A stretch of 64,000 nt of DNA from Phymatolithon calcareum (lineage: Eukaryota > Rhodophyta > Florideophyceae > Hapalidiales), in contig OZ345374.1 of NCBI GenBank assembly GCA_977006965.1, positions 2,108,001-2,172,000 on the forward strand. Direction: 5' to 3'. The position numbers and the translations under genes were made by a program. Positions within the stretch are counted from its first letter, which is position 1; each line of letters begins with the position of its first letter. The notes under the pieces are model-generated. The model was not told the DNA's origin and did no database searches. It worked only from the letters and a program-made list of their open reading frames with translations. Positions 11,641 to 20,138 of this stretch are shown here, in pieces.

Positions 11641-12579
11641 GTGACAGTGAAGATTTCTTCTCACATATTTCTGGAGTGGTTTTTCGCATTGCACAAGGGG
11701 GTCCAACCGATGCGAAGCGCACATGTACAAGTGAAAAGTTGCTCTAAAGAAAAGAGTCCAACATTTCTGGCTGTCCACTTGGACTCGCGATACGTGGAAC
11801 CACGCTAATTACTGCAGATGGAATCGTCCAGTAAGGGCGAACGGGAGGCGGAGAATAAGCATTCTTTAAATTAGCTATCAGGAATAAAGACCTGCCGTAA
11901 CCTAAGTAGAAGGTAATTAACAAAATAAAGCACTGCTTCGCGAGCCTCTTTGGGGCGAGAGCAAATCCAGACACTCGTGAGACTGTTCTGCGCATCGAGT
12001 ATCCGACACTGTCGGTACGCATACTCTGAGCAAAAGGCCAGTAGTCAATCGACGTGATCAGATCCTCATAGCACAGCACTTTAGATTTACTCCAGTAAAC
12101 TGGAAGCACGCATTTAATCGTATAGACCTGTTACTTGAAAATGCAAAAATCATCATTGCCCAAAATAGACGGACAGAAGAAATTTATGCCGTTCCGTGCA
12201 CGAAAAGTTGGTATATATTCTGGGTTGAGAATAAATGGAAACCCAAAGGCACCGTCATTTATAATCTGAGTTTGTCCGATTTGCTCTTTTCATTTTGTGC
12301 ACTAAGGGCTGGTATTCAGTGAGAGGAAATCGCATCCCCCGTGCATGCGTGACACCACTATTCGCGCATGAAGTAATGACAATGTTCAGTCAGACACGTC
12401 ACCTTCATAGTTGATCGCCTTTTCTCGTTCCGCCTCTTGTGTATTGTCTATTATTTCACTGGCTCAGAGAGCTAGTGCTAACGTCGATGCAGAAGTACGC
12501 CGCATTAACGGTCCAAGAATCTATTCGGGTCATGGCATGTACGATCCGCGAAGGCCTAGAAATAGATTTTTGGGTTTCT
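11641..12579. other. Gene-free stretch, no supported feature
   Basis: Only short frames without motifs were seen on either strand. Confidence 0.4.
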
Positions 12580-12745
12580 TTCTTTCTTCTAATGCAGTAT
12601 ATCTGAACTACACATTCAGTTACTCAACATCTAGGGGGCCTTAAAGATGTTTCTGAACGAAAGTCATTCTAGTTACTCGCGTAAAGGCTTCCCACGAGTG
12701 TATTGTGGTACACCACTACACAGCGACATCAATATGATGAGAGAC
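12580..12745 (-). repeat. SINE-like repeat fragment related to 41903-42175
   Basis: Segments such as TCAACATCTAGGGGGCC, TTACTCGCGTA and the ACACCACT-ACAGCGACATC region line up with 41942-42055 in the same orientation. The promoter-like half seen at 42.1 kb is missing, so this is a truncated copy. Confidence 0.4.
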
Positions 12746-13919
12746 TACTGGTGCAAAAAAATTTGATGTACAAAGGGCAAGAACATTCGATTGATTGAGG
12801 TTATCCGACTCACAATTGCTTCCATATAGACCCTGCCCAGTTGAAAGAGGGCCAAAATAGAACGTGCCTTCCGAAGCGGTAGTACTTGCAGAGTGCTAAT
12901 TCTTTTTTAGCGTTTTAGCGCAACTTTGCAAGATCGGGTTCCTTGGACAGGACTATTAGTTACATTTCAAGATCTTGCCCGAGAAATAATCTTTCACTTG
13001 ACAAATACATCGAGGCCAACAGCATCTTCCTTAAAGGCAGCGTCTGGATCCTCAGGCTCTTTTCAAACGACTTCTCTGTCATTCAAAAGTAGAACAAAGT
13101 GGTTCTTCACTAGGAGAACCATGCTCTCATGCACCGGGTATCGTTTCTCTGAAACATTACTAGACTATCTTCGCAAGCTACAATGAATAGCCTTTTTCAA
13201 ACAAGAGAGTATTGCTGTCACGGGTCCATCCCGACGTACATACCAGAAGACACTATCCTTGGAGTGGCCAGGCGCTGCTCGTGAGGCGTCGAAATGTGTG
13301 AAACAAGCACACAGTGTACGCACTTGAAAGTGCTTCATCTGAGGTAGACGACACCAGTAAGTTCAACACTAAACTTTAGTATTGCGTATAAAAATTATAA
13401 TTTTATGTTCAATTTCTTAACAACGCCACGTGCTTCCCGAAACTCTGACAGTACCAATGTAACTTGTAATTGAGCTGACTTTTTTCGGCAAGCGGACGAC
13501 AGTTTGTGGGCAATGAAACAAGGACGCGACCTCGATGTTCACTTCGTATGGACATTTCGTGAGACAGGAGACAAGTTAACAGGGCATTATCGATTGTGGG
13601 AGACGTTCATGATCATAAAATGGGAAAAATTTCACATGGGTTCGTTCAAGTTCTACCAGGTGTCCGGCACTTTTTTTAAACTTCAGCGCGGGCCACGCAG
13701 TACACGACGCCGAATAGGCACGGACGTCCATGGTGAATTCCGCAAGAGCACTGTATCGGAGAGAAGATAGTCTAGCAGCCAAATAATTTCAGTCGCCTAT
13801 CATATGCGGTACGTTTTCGTGGTCTAGACAAGCAGGTAACAGTAGAGGAAACTTTGCTCGTACATTCGTGCCACTGGGCTCTTAAACAAACGTCTAAGAA
13901 AGTGCTTTCTTCAGGATTT
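12746..13919. other. Gene-free stretch, no supported feature
   Basis: Two frames of under 90 codons (12926-13186 and 13504-13770) have no motif, no homologue in the window and no promoter sign. They are left uncalled. Confidence 0.4.
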
Positions 13920-13933
13920 GATTGGATTGGATT

Positions 13934-14178
13934 CTCCGAAGTTAATAGAAGAATTGGACAGTCAAGGGTCATGAGCAATTAGAATACTGAAGAGCATCCT
14001 GAGGAAGCCAACATGGATGGTCGCACAGAGGAGACCAACGTGGCCCGAGCCATCGACGCGGTAGTAAGTAATTCTGATTAAGGAACCGAAATTTCGAGAG
14101 CAGTAAAATGCTAAGAAAGGAGCCGACTTTCCTCACGTTGGGAAATTTGGTACCTTCCCAATAAATCCACTTAATTAC
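13934..14178 (+). mobile_element. 5'-truncated LINE-A copy with 14-bp target duplication
   Basis: Exact duplications GATTGGATTGGATT lie at 13920-13933 and 14179-14192. The 245-bp insert matches the 3' end of the LINE-A copies at 24.1-24.7, 30.6-31.1 and 45.6-46.1 kb. Shared features are a coding remnant ending S-N-S-D-stop, then TTTCCTCACGTTGGG, AATAAATCC and the terminal TTAATTAC. The element ends in TTAATTAC rather than poly(A). Confidence 0.85.
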
Positions 14179-14192
14179 GATTGGATTGGATT

Positions 14193-14335
14193 TCTGTTTA
14201 ACTGTTGCTCCCTTTGTCAAATTACAATTGCACCTGAGAGACTTTTCGTTGCGCTACAATCCTTGGCTTGCGTTCTCATTTAATTAGTTGATTTCAGACA
14301 TTTTCTTTTGGACAGTATCAACTGCCATTTGCAGC
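14193..14335 (+). repeat. Repeat homologous (inverted) to 42165-42300
   Basis: The stretch with CTTTTCGTTGCGCTACAA and ACATTTTCTTTTGGACAGTA matches the reverse complement of 42165-42300. The truncated LINE-A landed inside or beside this repeat. Confidence 0.45.
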
Positions 14336-14449
14336 ATCTCTTTTTCGAATATCGGCAAGTCGTTGTTTGGGCAGTGCTTTCTTCAGGTTAGGCTTGCGAT
14401 GCGAAAGTCTGTCTTTTTCTCGCCAAATTTGAAAATCTTCGCTCTAATT

Positions 14450-15450
14450 GATCTACGTGTTTTCATGTCCTCTCCACTGTGCACCGACTGAAATTTCCTT
14501 AAGCGACACGTCCTCCGTTATGCTTGGATGCTCCCCCGTAAACCTGCCTATTTGCGCCATACCGTTCGCGTTCGCCAACTCGGCAGCAGCCGCACTAGTC
14601 TCCCTCTTTCGCCCATATTCGCATCGCAGACTATTGCACCTCCTCCCTGTCCAAATCACCATACCTGGCACCTCGCTCGGCACCACCTCCCGCATGACAT
14701 CGAGCGTAATGCGTGCCACCATGTCGGATGTCAGGCTATCTCAACCGGTATACTCACGCCCAGGCATCACCATCATTGCTTTCAGCAGCGTTGATGCTAT
14801 GTCCACGAATGATGCGCCTTGTAACCTGGGCTGGTACGCCGTGTCCGTGATCACCATCGATGAAGATTTCCGGCTCCACGATCGGCACCAGACCGGCCTC
14901 CAGCGCTTGTTCACCGTATTGTGCAAGCAGCACTGCATTTGTTCGCACTGCTTCATCCGACGGTAGTGCTTTTGGCACATTGACCATTACGGCCGCACGC
15001 CATTTCGCGAAGCGCGCGCCGTCCGCAGCACCGCACGGACAGGGTGCCGATGCCAGAGGTGTGCATCTCGCCTGGGCAGCTTTCAAATGGTTTGAGTCCG
15101 ATATCAACCTAGAAGAATTCCCTTTTGTGAGAGAATTTGCACAATTGGAGTGCTGTCCGAGGATTTCTGATACCATATCTCGTCAAAGAGAAAGACACCG
15201 GAGAAAGCTGCCTCGTTGCCGGGGACGCATATGAGCAGTTCGCGGTATTGACGTCGGTTGTCGCATGTGTTCTCGATGTCGTGCGCCTGTAGACGCTTGC
15301 CAATGGTGCCGGTGCTTTCGTCGGCTGCTAGGATTCCGTACCTCCGGCGAGACAGAGCGCAGGCGGTTTAACGCAGGTTCTCCGCCGTGCAGGCCATTTC
15401 TGAGTAGAAGCGGTCGGTGAAACAGATTCACTCGGCGTCTTCGAGATGAA
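14450..15450 (-). pseudogene. Class I fructose-bisphosphate aldolase pseudogene
   Basis: Read on the minus strand from about 15420 to 14453, broken frames give class I aldolase motifs in the correct order: GILAADESTGTIGKRL and YRELL (about 15330-15230), VFLFDEIWYQK, then FAKWRAAV, GLVPIVEPEIFIDGDH (about 15000-14850) and a degraded C-terminal part with YGRKRE and QIGRFTG (about 14600-14520). The working enzyme cleaves fructose 1,6-bisphosphate in glycolysis and the Calvin cycle. An in-frame stop occurs before the GILAADES region and the frame changes near 15170 and 14750. The segment that should hold the Schiff-base lysine is not recognisable. No introns were seen, so it may be a retrocopy or simply a decayed intronless gene. 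Confidence 0.85.
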
Positions 15451-15652
15451 GCAGTGTTCGAAAGGTGTGGACGACGAATCCTGGGCCAGCTCGATGAGAG
15501 TCACTGTACCTCACGATTCCACGCGCGTGTTTTGCCCAGTGAAATGGCAAGCGTAAATAGGCTGTCTACCTCATTGGAGAGCGCGAATTCCGGAATGCGT
15601 ACATTCTGATTGGAAGTGCGAAGTAAATTATGCGAAGAATGCTTAAGCATGC

Positions 15653-15682
15653 CATCGAAATATCATGCATGATATTTCGATG
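15653..15682. repeat. 30-bp perfect palindrome
   Basis: CATCGAAATATCATG is followed directly by its reverse complement, with no spacer. It lies in gene-free DNA. It could be a residual transposon end pair or a binding site. Confidence 0.6.
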
Positions 15683-16737
15683 ACACATTTTCACTTATTT
15701 CCTTGAATGCGCTATCATTGGCTAATACTCTTGTGGAGTGCTGTACTGTATGATATGAAGTTTACAGTCACACTGCGCCTTGCTGATTTTTTCTGGAAAG
15801 GTCCCTATCATATGTTTCCTCTTAAAGAAGACTTCACAGAAGAACAGCGATGCCGTTGTCAAGCAATCTGCGCTCGCCCATTTGATGACCAAGGCCGTTA
15901 TGCACTCCAGCGCCATGCAATTCATGCGCTGCAGTCCAGCAACGACCTGGAAGACATAAATTATTGTTTGCACTTGCGCACGTGGTCGTATATTCTTTCA
16001 ATTAACATTGCGAACAGGAGCTTGCTTACGTGCCATGGGAGAACAATGACGGATTTATGGTAGAATGCAGCGAAGAGACGAAATATAGATTACGTACAAT
16101 GAATTGAAGAACTGTGTGTCGTGAGCGTGCCAGAAGCCATCCTCAACTTCGTGCGTTTCATCTTCAACGGCGGCTTGCCATATCACATTGCACCGAACAG
16201 ACAATTCGTGCGGCTAAAGCCATCATCTTCAAGGATGAGAAACAGGGAGGTAGAAATTAACACCTTCCATGCCTGCAGAAGCTACACTCTAAGTTTCAGC
16301 GACGGCGCGTGCAATTATGTTAAGTTTTCTGTAAGCTGCAAAATGGATCAGAGAACGGACAGAATCAAAAATGAAAACTCTCGAGCAAAAGAGCTGCAGG
16401 AAATCCCTTGGTTAAGCACCACAGCGCAGAAAATGCAACCGCGAGTGGCGAGACTCGAATTACTGTACAACTGATTGGCTCCACCAAAACTAACCTCAAG
16501 ATAGTGCTCCGTAAGTGCAACAATGACCATGAGTGCCTCTAATCCTATCTTGATTCGCCATGTAATCACTCTGCCCCACTGCGTTATTGTAGTCACTACA
16601 ATGTGCACGTCATATCCCATCACCGGAGTAGGAAAACCAAACTGGCTTGTTTTGTAAAACAATCTCGAGTCACCGTTCGGCGCGTTTCCGTATGACTGCA
16701 TGACGAACTCTCCACAGTCTTCCATCCTAGCGGATCA
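15683..16737. other. Gene-free stretch upstream of SCP-1
   Basis: Frames at 15707-16063 (+, 118 codons), 16121-16474 (+, 117) and 16348-16725 (-, 125) are open but overlap one another and show no motif. They are recorded but not called as genes. Confidence 0.35.
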
Positions 16738-16748
16738 TCTATATAAAT
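16738..16748 (+). promoter_or_regulatory. TATA-box candidate for SCP-1
   Basis: TCTATATAAAT lies about 115 bp upstream of the ATG at 16859. A similar TATA motif stands about 135 bp upstream of the paralogous gene on the minus strand. Confidence 0.5.
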
Positions 16749-16858
16749 GGTACTCTAAATGCCATGCTTTCGCTTCAATCCACACCAACTCACACGACAG
16801 GCTTGACAGCTGACTTCCTGGAACAGAACCCATCCTTTCTACCACTTTCGTAAACATC

Positions 16859-17167
16859 ATGACTTGCCATTTGCGCATCTTATTCTTCACCCTGCTTTGC
16901 CTTGCTATTGTAAATGCAAGACACCTTCGTATCTTTGGCCCCGTTTCCGAGAAGGTCATTCCACACAAGGCATTACCGGCTCTTAGCATCTATCGAAAAA
17001 CCTCCCTGACTGCATTGTCTGTCTCACAGCGTCTAGCCTTGAAGAATAACGTTGCCAAGAAAATTCAGCTTTTATTGTCCAGAAACGTTCGTGCAAAGGA
17101 GCCGCCGTACGACTGTTCTCTGTGTTTGTTCTACGATTACATGTGCGACCCGATGTGTTACAAATAA
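16859..17167 (+). CDS. Small secreted cysteine-rich protein SCP-1
   Basis: The 102-residue protein has a signal peptide (hydrophobic 6-18, likely cut after the A of IVNA at about 20), a basic pro-region of about 55 residues, and a short C-terminal domain with four cysteines at 86, 89, 96 and 100 (C-x2-C-x6-C-x3-C), ending two residues later. The paralogue at 38561-38845 (-) keeps the SQRLAL block, the NVRA-x-EPPYDC junction and identical cysteine spacing, while signal and pro-regions have diverged. That pattern suggests selection on the terminus. Two disulfides and processing near NVRA are inferred. A TATA box lies upstream. I recognise no described family. An extracellular signalling, defence or wall-associated peptide is possible, and nothing in the sequence decides between these. 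Confidence 0.75.
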   Translation: MTCHLRILFFTLLCLAIVNARHLRIFGPVSEKVIPHKALPALSIYRKTSLTALSVSQRLALKNNVAKKIQLLLSRNVRAKEPPYDCSLCLFYDYMCDPMCYK

Positions 17168-17400
17168 TCTCTTCATGTTGAAGGCGGACGAATTTTCGTG
17201 AATCCGTGTCCTCGCAAGCGATCTACGCGGTCGATGGAGATCCTTGCGACACTGTTTACTTTTTGACGTCTCTTATCTAAGCTCATATACGTTGAAATGT
17301 TTGTAGAGGCACTTATAAAGCTAAAATTTCCCATTTTTTTAAAGCACTCGCATATAGAGATAGTCCAGCCAAATCTTCTTGGCACTATGAAAGATATCCC
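17168..17400. other. 3' flank of SCP-1
   Basis: No further gene. A clear AATAAA signal was not found in the first 200 bp. Confidence 0.4.
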
Positions 17401-17455
17401 AAGCGTCAGCAGATGCGTTGGTATCTTTTAAAAAAAATCTATATTTCTTATTCTT
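17401..17455 (+). mobile_element. LINE-C tail
   Basis: AAGCGTCAGCAGATGCGTTG followed by GTATCTTTTAAAAAAAATCT matches the LINE-C ends at 8531-8586 and 34165-34227 in the opposite orientation. The TTC tail is degenerate. No target duplication was recognised. Confidence 0.55.
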
Positions 17456-17984
17456 CAAGCACTCTCATTTATTTCCTCATTGTAACTCTATTCGTTCAGA
17501 TTCTGTTCCTCTTATTCCTTCTCAGCATATCTTTCAAATGGGCTGTTGAGATACTGTCGTCCATTCAGCCGGCGCCAAGCGCAAATTCATGAAGTCTCAC
17601 TCATGTTCAGATAACTGGGAGAAATTGGTGCCTCGAAACTTCTCTTGGAAACGAAGGAAAAATAGATGTGGCTGCTATGCAGACGTCCACTCGTTTTTTA
17701 GAATTTAGTAGTATAAATATAGGCCAATTCATGAGAGAGATCTGGTATCAGAGGGACCTTCTTAAGAATTCGTTTTTTCGGTACATATTCGCCGCCCCGA
17801 TACGGACACAGTAGCGGTCCGAAATAATTCGGAAGGCCACGCTGACCGTCAGCGCTGGACACGGGAAAGTAATTTTTCTTAATGCATTACCGTATCGAAT
17901 ATTTTGTGGAACTTTGGAGGCTTTTTTTGAGCAGAGAGAAAATTTCGCGAATATCAAGAGGCCAGCCGCAGGGATCATCCCAAC
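17456..17984. other. Gene-free stretch with an isolated initiator-tRNA primer-site match
   Basis: TGGTATCAGAG at 17743-17753 equals the usual complement of the initiator tRNA-Met 3' end used as primer site by many LTR elements. No LTR ends directly before it. Otherwise the stretch holds nothing I can support. Confidence 0.25.
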
Positions 17985-18125
17985 TTAATGTTATTGCAGT
18001 TAATTGCAATTACTTCCAATTTTATATTTTTCGCTATTGCAACTGTAATTGGAGCAGAATTTCGAATTGAAATTGTAACAGGAGCATAGTTCCAAATTGC
18101 AATTCAAATTGGAGCGGGAAAGTTT
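17985..18125. repeat. AT-rich degenerate repeat of a TTGCAATT-like unit
   Basis: Words such as TTGCAGTTAATTGCAATTAC, TTGCAACTGTAATTGGAGC and AATTGCAATTCAAATTGGAG recur irregularly over about 140 bp. It looks like a decayed tandem repeat. Confidence 0.5.
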
Positions 18126-18364
18126 AATTTTACGTGGCTTACAGCATCGACAGGAAGCAAGTTTGCACCTGTGTGTATTCCTTCAGTCGAAGTAACTCGA
18201 AACACCGACGTCCACTTTGGGTGGCTCGTGACACACATATCACTTTTCGGTTTTCTGGCTGTTGGAGTATAAACTTTGCGTGGCGCTCCTTATGGTTTAT
18301 GACATCGGAGGACGAGTTTAGAACAGACTATCAGCACATGTTGCATCACTAGCCTCCCTCTCTG

Positions 18365-18853
18365 CAGAGGACTCATTTTACTGTTATGAACGATACGAGA
18401 AGAACGCCAGGAACAAGCGAGCGCGGAGTCCCCCAAGGATCCCCCATCAGCCTAACACTATTCATCATCCTTATGGACAACCTAGAAGAAAGGGTAACCG
18501 CTCTGAACTTCAACGATTCTAGTGTGAATCTTCGTTTAAATATGTTCGCGGATGACGTCATAATAATGACAAGGCATGAAGACGAGCTTCAAGAGATGCT
18601 CAATGAGTGCTCCGAATGGACATGTATGTATCGAATGACTAGGCCGATTCGAAGTGCTCAGTAATACTCCCCAAGAAGAGAACCAGATGAGCACTTCTGC
18701 TGGCGAACGAGGAAGTCCAAATAAGGCACACAGCAGAATACCTCGGTACGTCTATTGATGAGAACGGAGCCCGTGACGACAGGCTTCTGGAGCAATTCAA
18801 AAGCGCAAGCGCCAAAGTGCGACTCATGAGCTCCCTAGGCATAACAAGGAGAG
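18365..18853 (+). mobile_element. LINE-A, 5' part (reverse transcriptase), split by gypsy-1
   Basis: The frame from 18386 carries RT motif B (RGVPQGSPISLTLFIILMD) and motif C (MFADDVIIMTRH), diagnostic of non-LTR retrotransposons. RT motif A upstream is missing, so the copy is 5'-truncated near 18365. Coding similarity continues to 18853, where the 5' LTR of gypsy-1 begins, and resumes at 23905 behind the 3' LTR. The frame is already broken after 18664, so the LINE was probably inactive before the insertion. Confidence 0.8.
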
Positions 18854-19139
18854 TGTAACAGAGTGAGTCTGTTACTGTACAACCGTAGTAGTTATGGGCG
18901 TCCATTATTGCCTGTCCATTATTCAAACTAGCGGGTGTTAGATTTCATGGCATATCTAATTCATTATTAGTTAAGCGGACGCAAAGGGAAATGTAGCGTC
19001 TCAGGAATTAGAATATATGCAGCGCTAGGTTAGCAACCTTCGGAGTCTCGGACAGGACAGAGGCTCGAAGAATCAACTCAAGTCACAACGAGTAAACACT
19101 GTGTTACTGTTAAAGACCAACACTCGCGCCTTTGTTACA
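18854..19139 (+). repeat. 5' LTR of gypsy-1 (286 bp)
   Basis: Begins TGTAACA and ends TGTTACA, a perfect 7-bp terminal inverted repeat with the usual TG...CA ends. Its partner is 23619-23904. Confidence 0.92.
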
Positions 19140-19181
19140 TTTGGTAGCACCTCAGTTTTGTCGACCGCAGGGGGTCCCAGC

Positions 19182-20138
19182 ATGACGCGCGGTTCATCCT
19201 CTAACCAGCATGCGCTCGGGGAAGTGCAGGGCGAGCTGCAGTTGCTTCGTCAAATGGTCGAAGCACAGCAAACTACAATTGCAACCCTCACGGCAAATAG
19301 GACAAATAGTGGTCAGAGCAGCGGCTCGGACCCGAATACTTCGTCCATACAGCAAAATCCCAAGGCACCAACAATCAAAACATACGCAGGTATGGACAAG
19401 GAGCGTAACTCCGTGAGTGTTCGGAGCTTTTTCTACAGTGTCCGGAAAGTTGGAGCACTCTCGAACATGTCCGAGGAAAAGCTGCTTTCGTTAGCCGAAT
19501 GTCACTTGCAGGAGAAGGCTGCCGCGTGGATGATGCGACTGGAGCAGCATGAAAGGAAGCCTGCCAGTTTATCCGAACTACAGTCCGAAATGATGAAAGA
19601 GTTCGTGCCCTCCGATGAAATTACACAAGCGAAGTTTAAGCTTATGAAGCTTCGATTCAAATCTAATATGGAGAAGCACATAACTACCTTTCAGGAGTAC
19701 GTACAGATCTGTGATACTCCGCTTTCCGAGGCTTATCTTTTCTTCTTTATGGGTCTTACGCCGAAATACAGGGAAGAATTCATCAAAAAGTATCCGACTG
19801 GAAACCCTAAAGATATGCGTGAAGTCTATGAGCATGCTCGTACGATAGACATGTCACTTGCATGGGGTAAGGACGAGAAAGATCATGAATATAAAACTTC
19901 TGCTAAGCCGGCTTTGGACAAGGAGAGTGCGAAAAAGCGAAAAGAGACCATTCAGAATAATTCGCTTTTGTCCTGGGGAAAAGCAAGGAAGGGTGAAGGC
20001 GACATATACCGGAAGAACGACCGATGCATTAAGTGCGGAAACAAGGGCTGGAAGGAAAAGAAATGCTCGTGCCACAAAGCGGGTGGCGAGGAAAATAATC
20101 AAAAAACTAATATGGCCGCACACTGGGGCGGCCAATGA
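19182..20138 (+). CDS. Gag-like protein of gypsy-1
   Basis: The protein has about 318 residues if it starts at the ATG at 19182 (MTRGSSSNQHALGEV). An earlier in-frame ATG at 19101 lies within the LTR and is less likely. A helical N-terminus is followed by a retrotransposon capsid domain around residues 65-220 (WMMRLEQHE, FFMGLTPKYREEFI) that packages the element RNA. The C-terminal knuckle reads C-x2-C-x4-W-x4-C, so the zinc-binding histidine is replaced by tryptophan. That replacement needs several base changes and is not a single recent hit. The frame ends at 20138, overlapping the pol frame, which lies in +1. Confidence 0.8.
   Translation: MTRGSSSNQHALGEVQGELQLLRQMVEAQQTTIATLTANRTNSGQSSGSDPNTSSIQQNPKAPTIKTYAGMDKERNSVSVRSFFYSVRKVGALSNMSEEKLLSLAECHLQEKAAAWMMRLEQHERKPASLSELQSEMMKEFVPSDEITQAKFKLMKLRFKSNMEKHITTFQEYVQICDTPLSEAYLFFFMGLTPKYREEFIKKYPTGNPKDMREVYEHARTIDMSLAWGKDEKDHEYKTSAKPALDKESAKKRKETIQNNSLLSWGKARKGEGDIYRKNDRCIKCGNKGWKEKKCSCHKAGGEENNQKTNMAAHWGGQ

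Noticed and set aside
16121-16725. Overlapping plus and minus frames of 117-125 codons
   Set aside because: No motif, no homologue in the window and mutual overlap. Likely chance.
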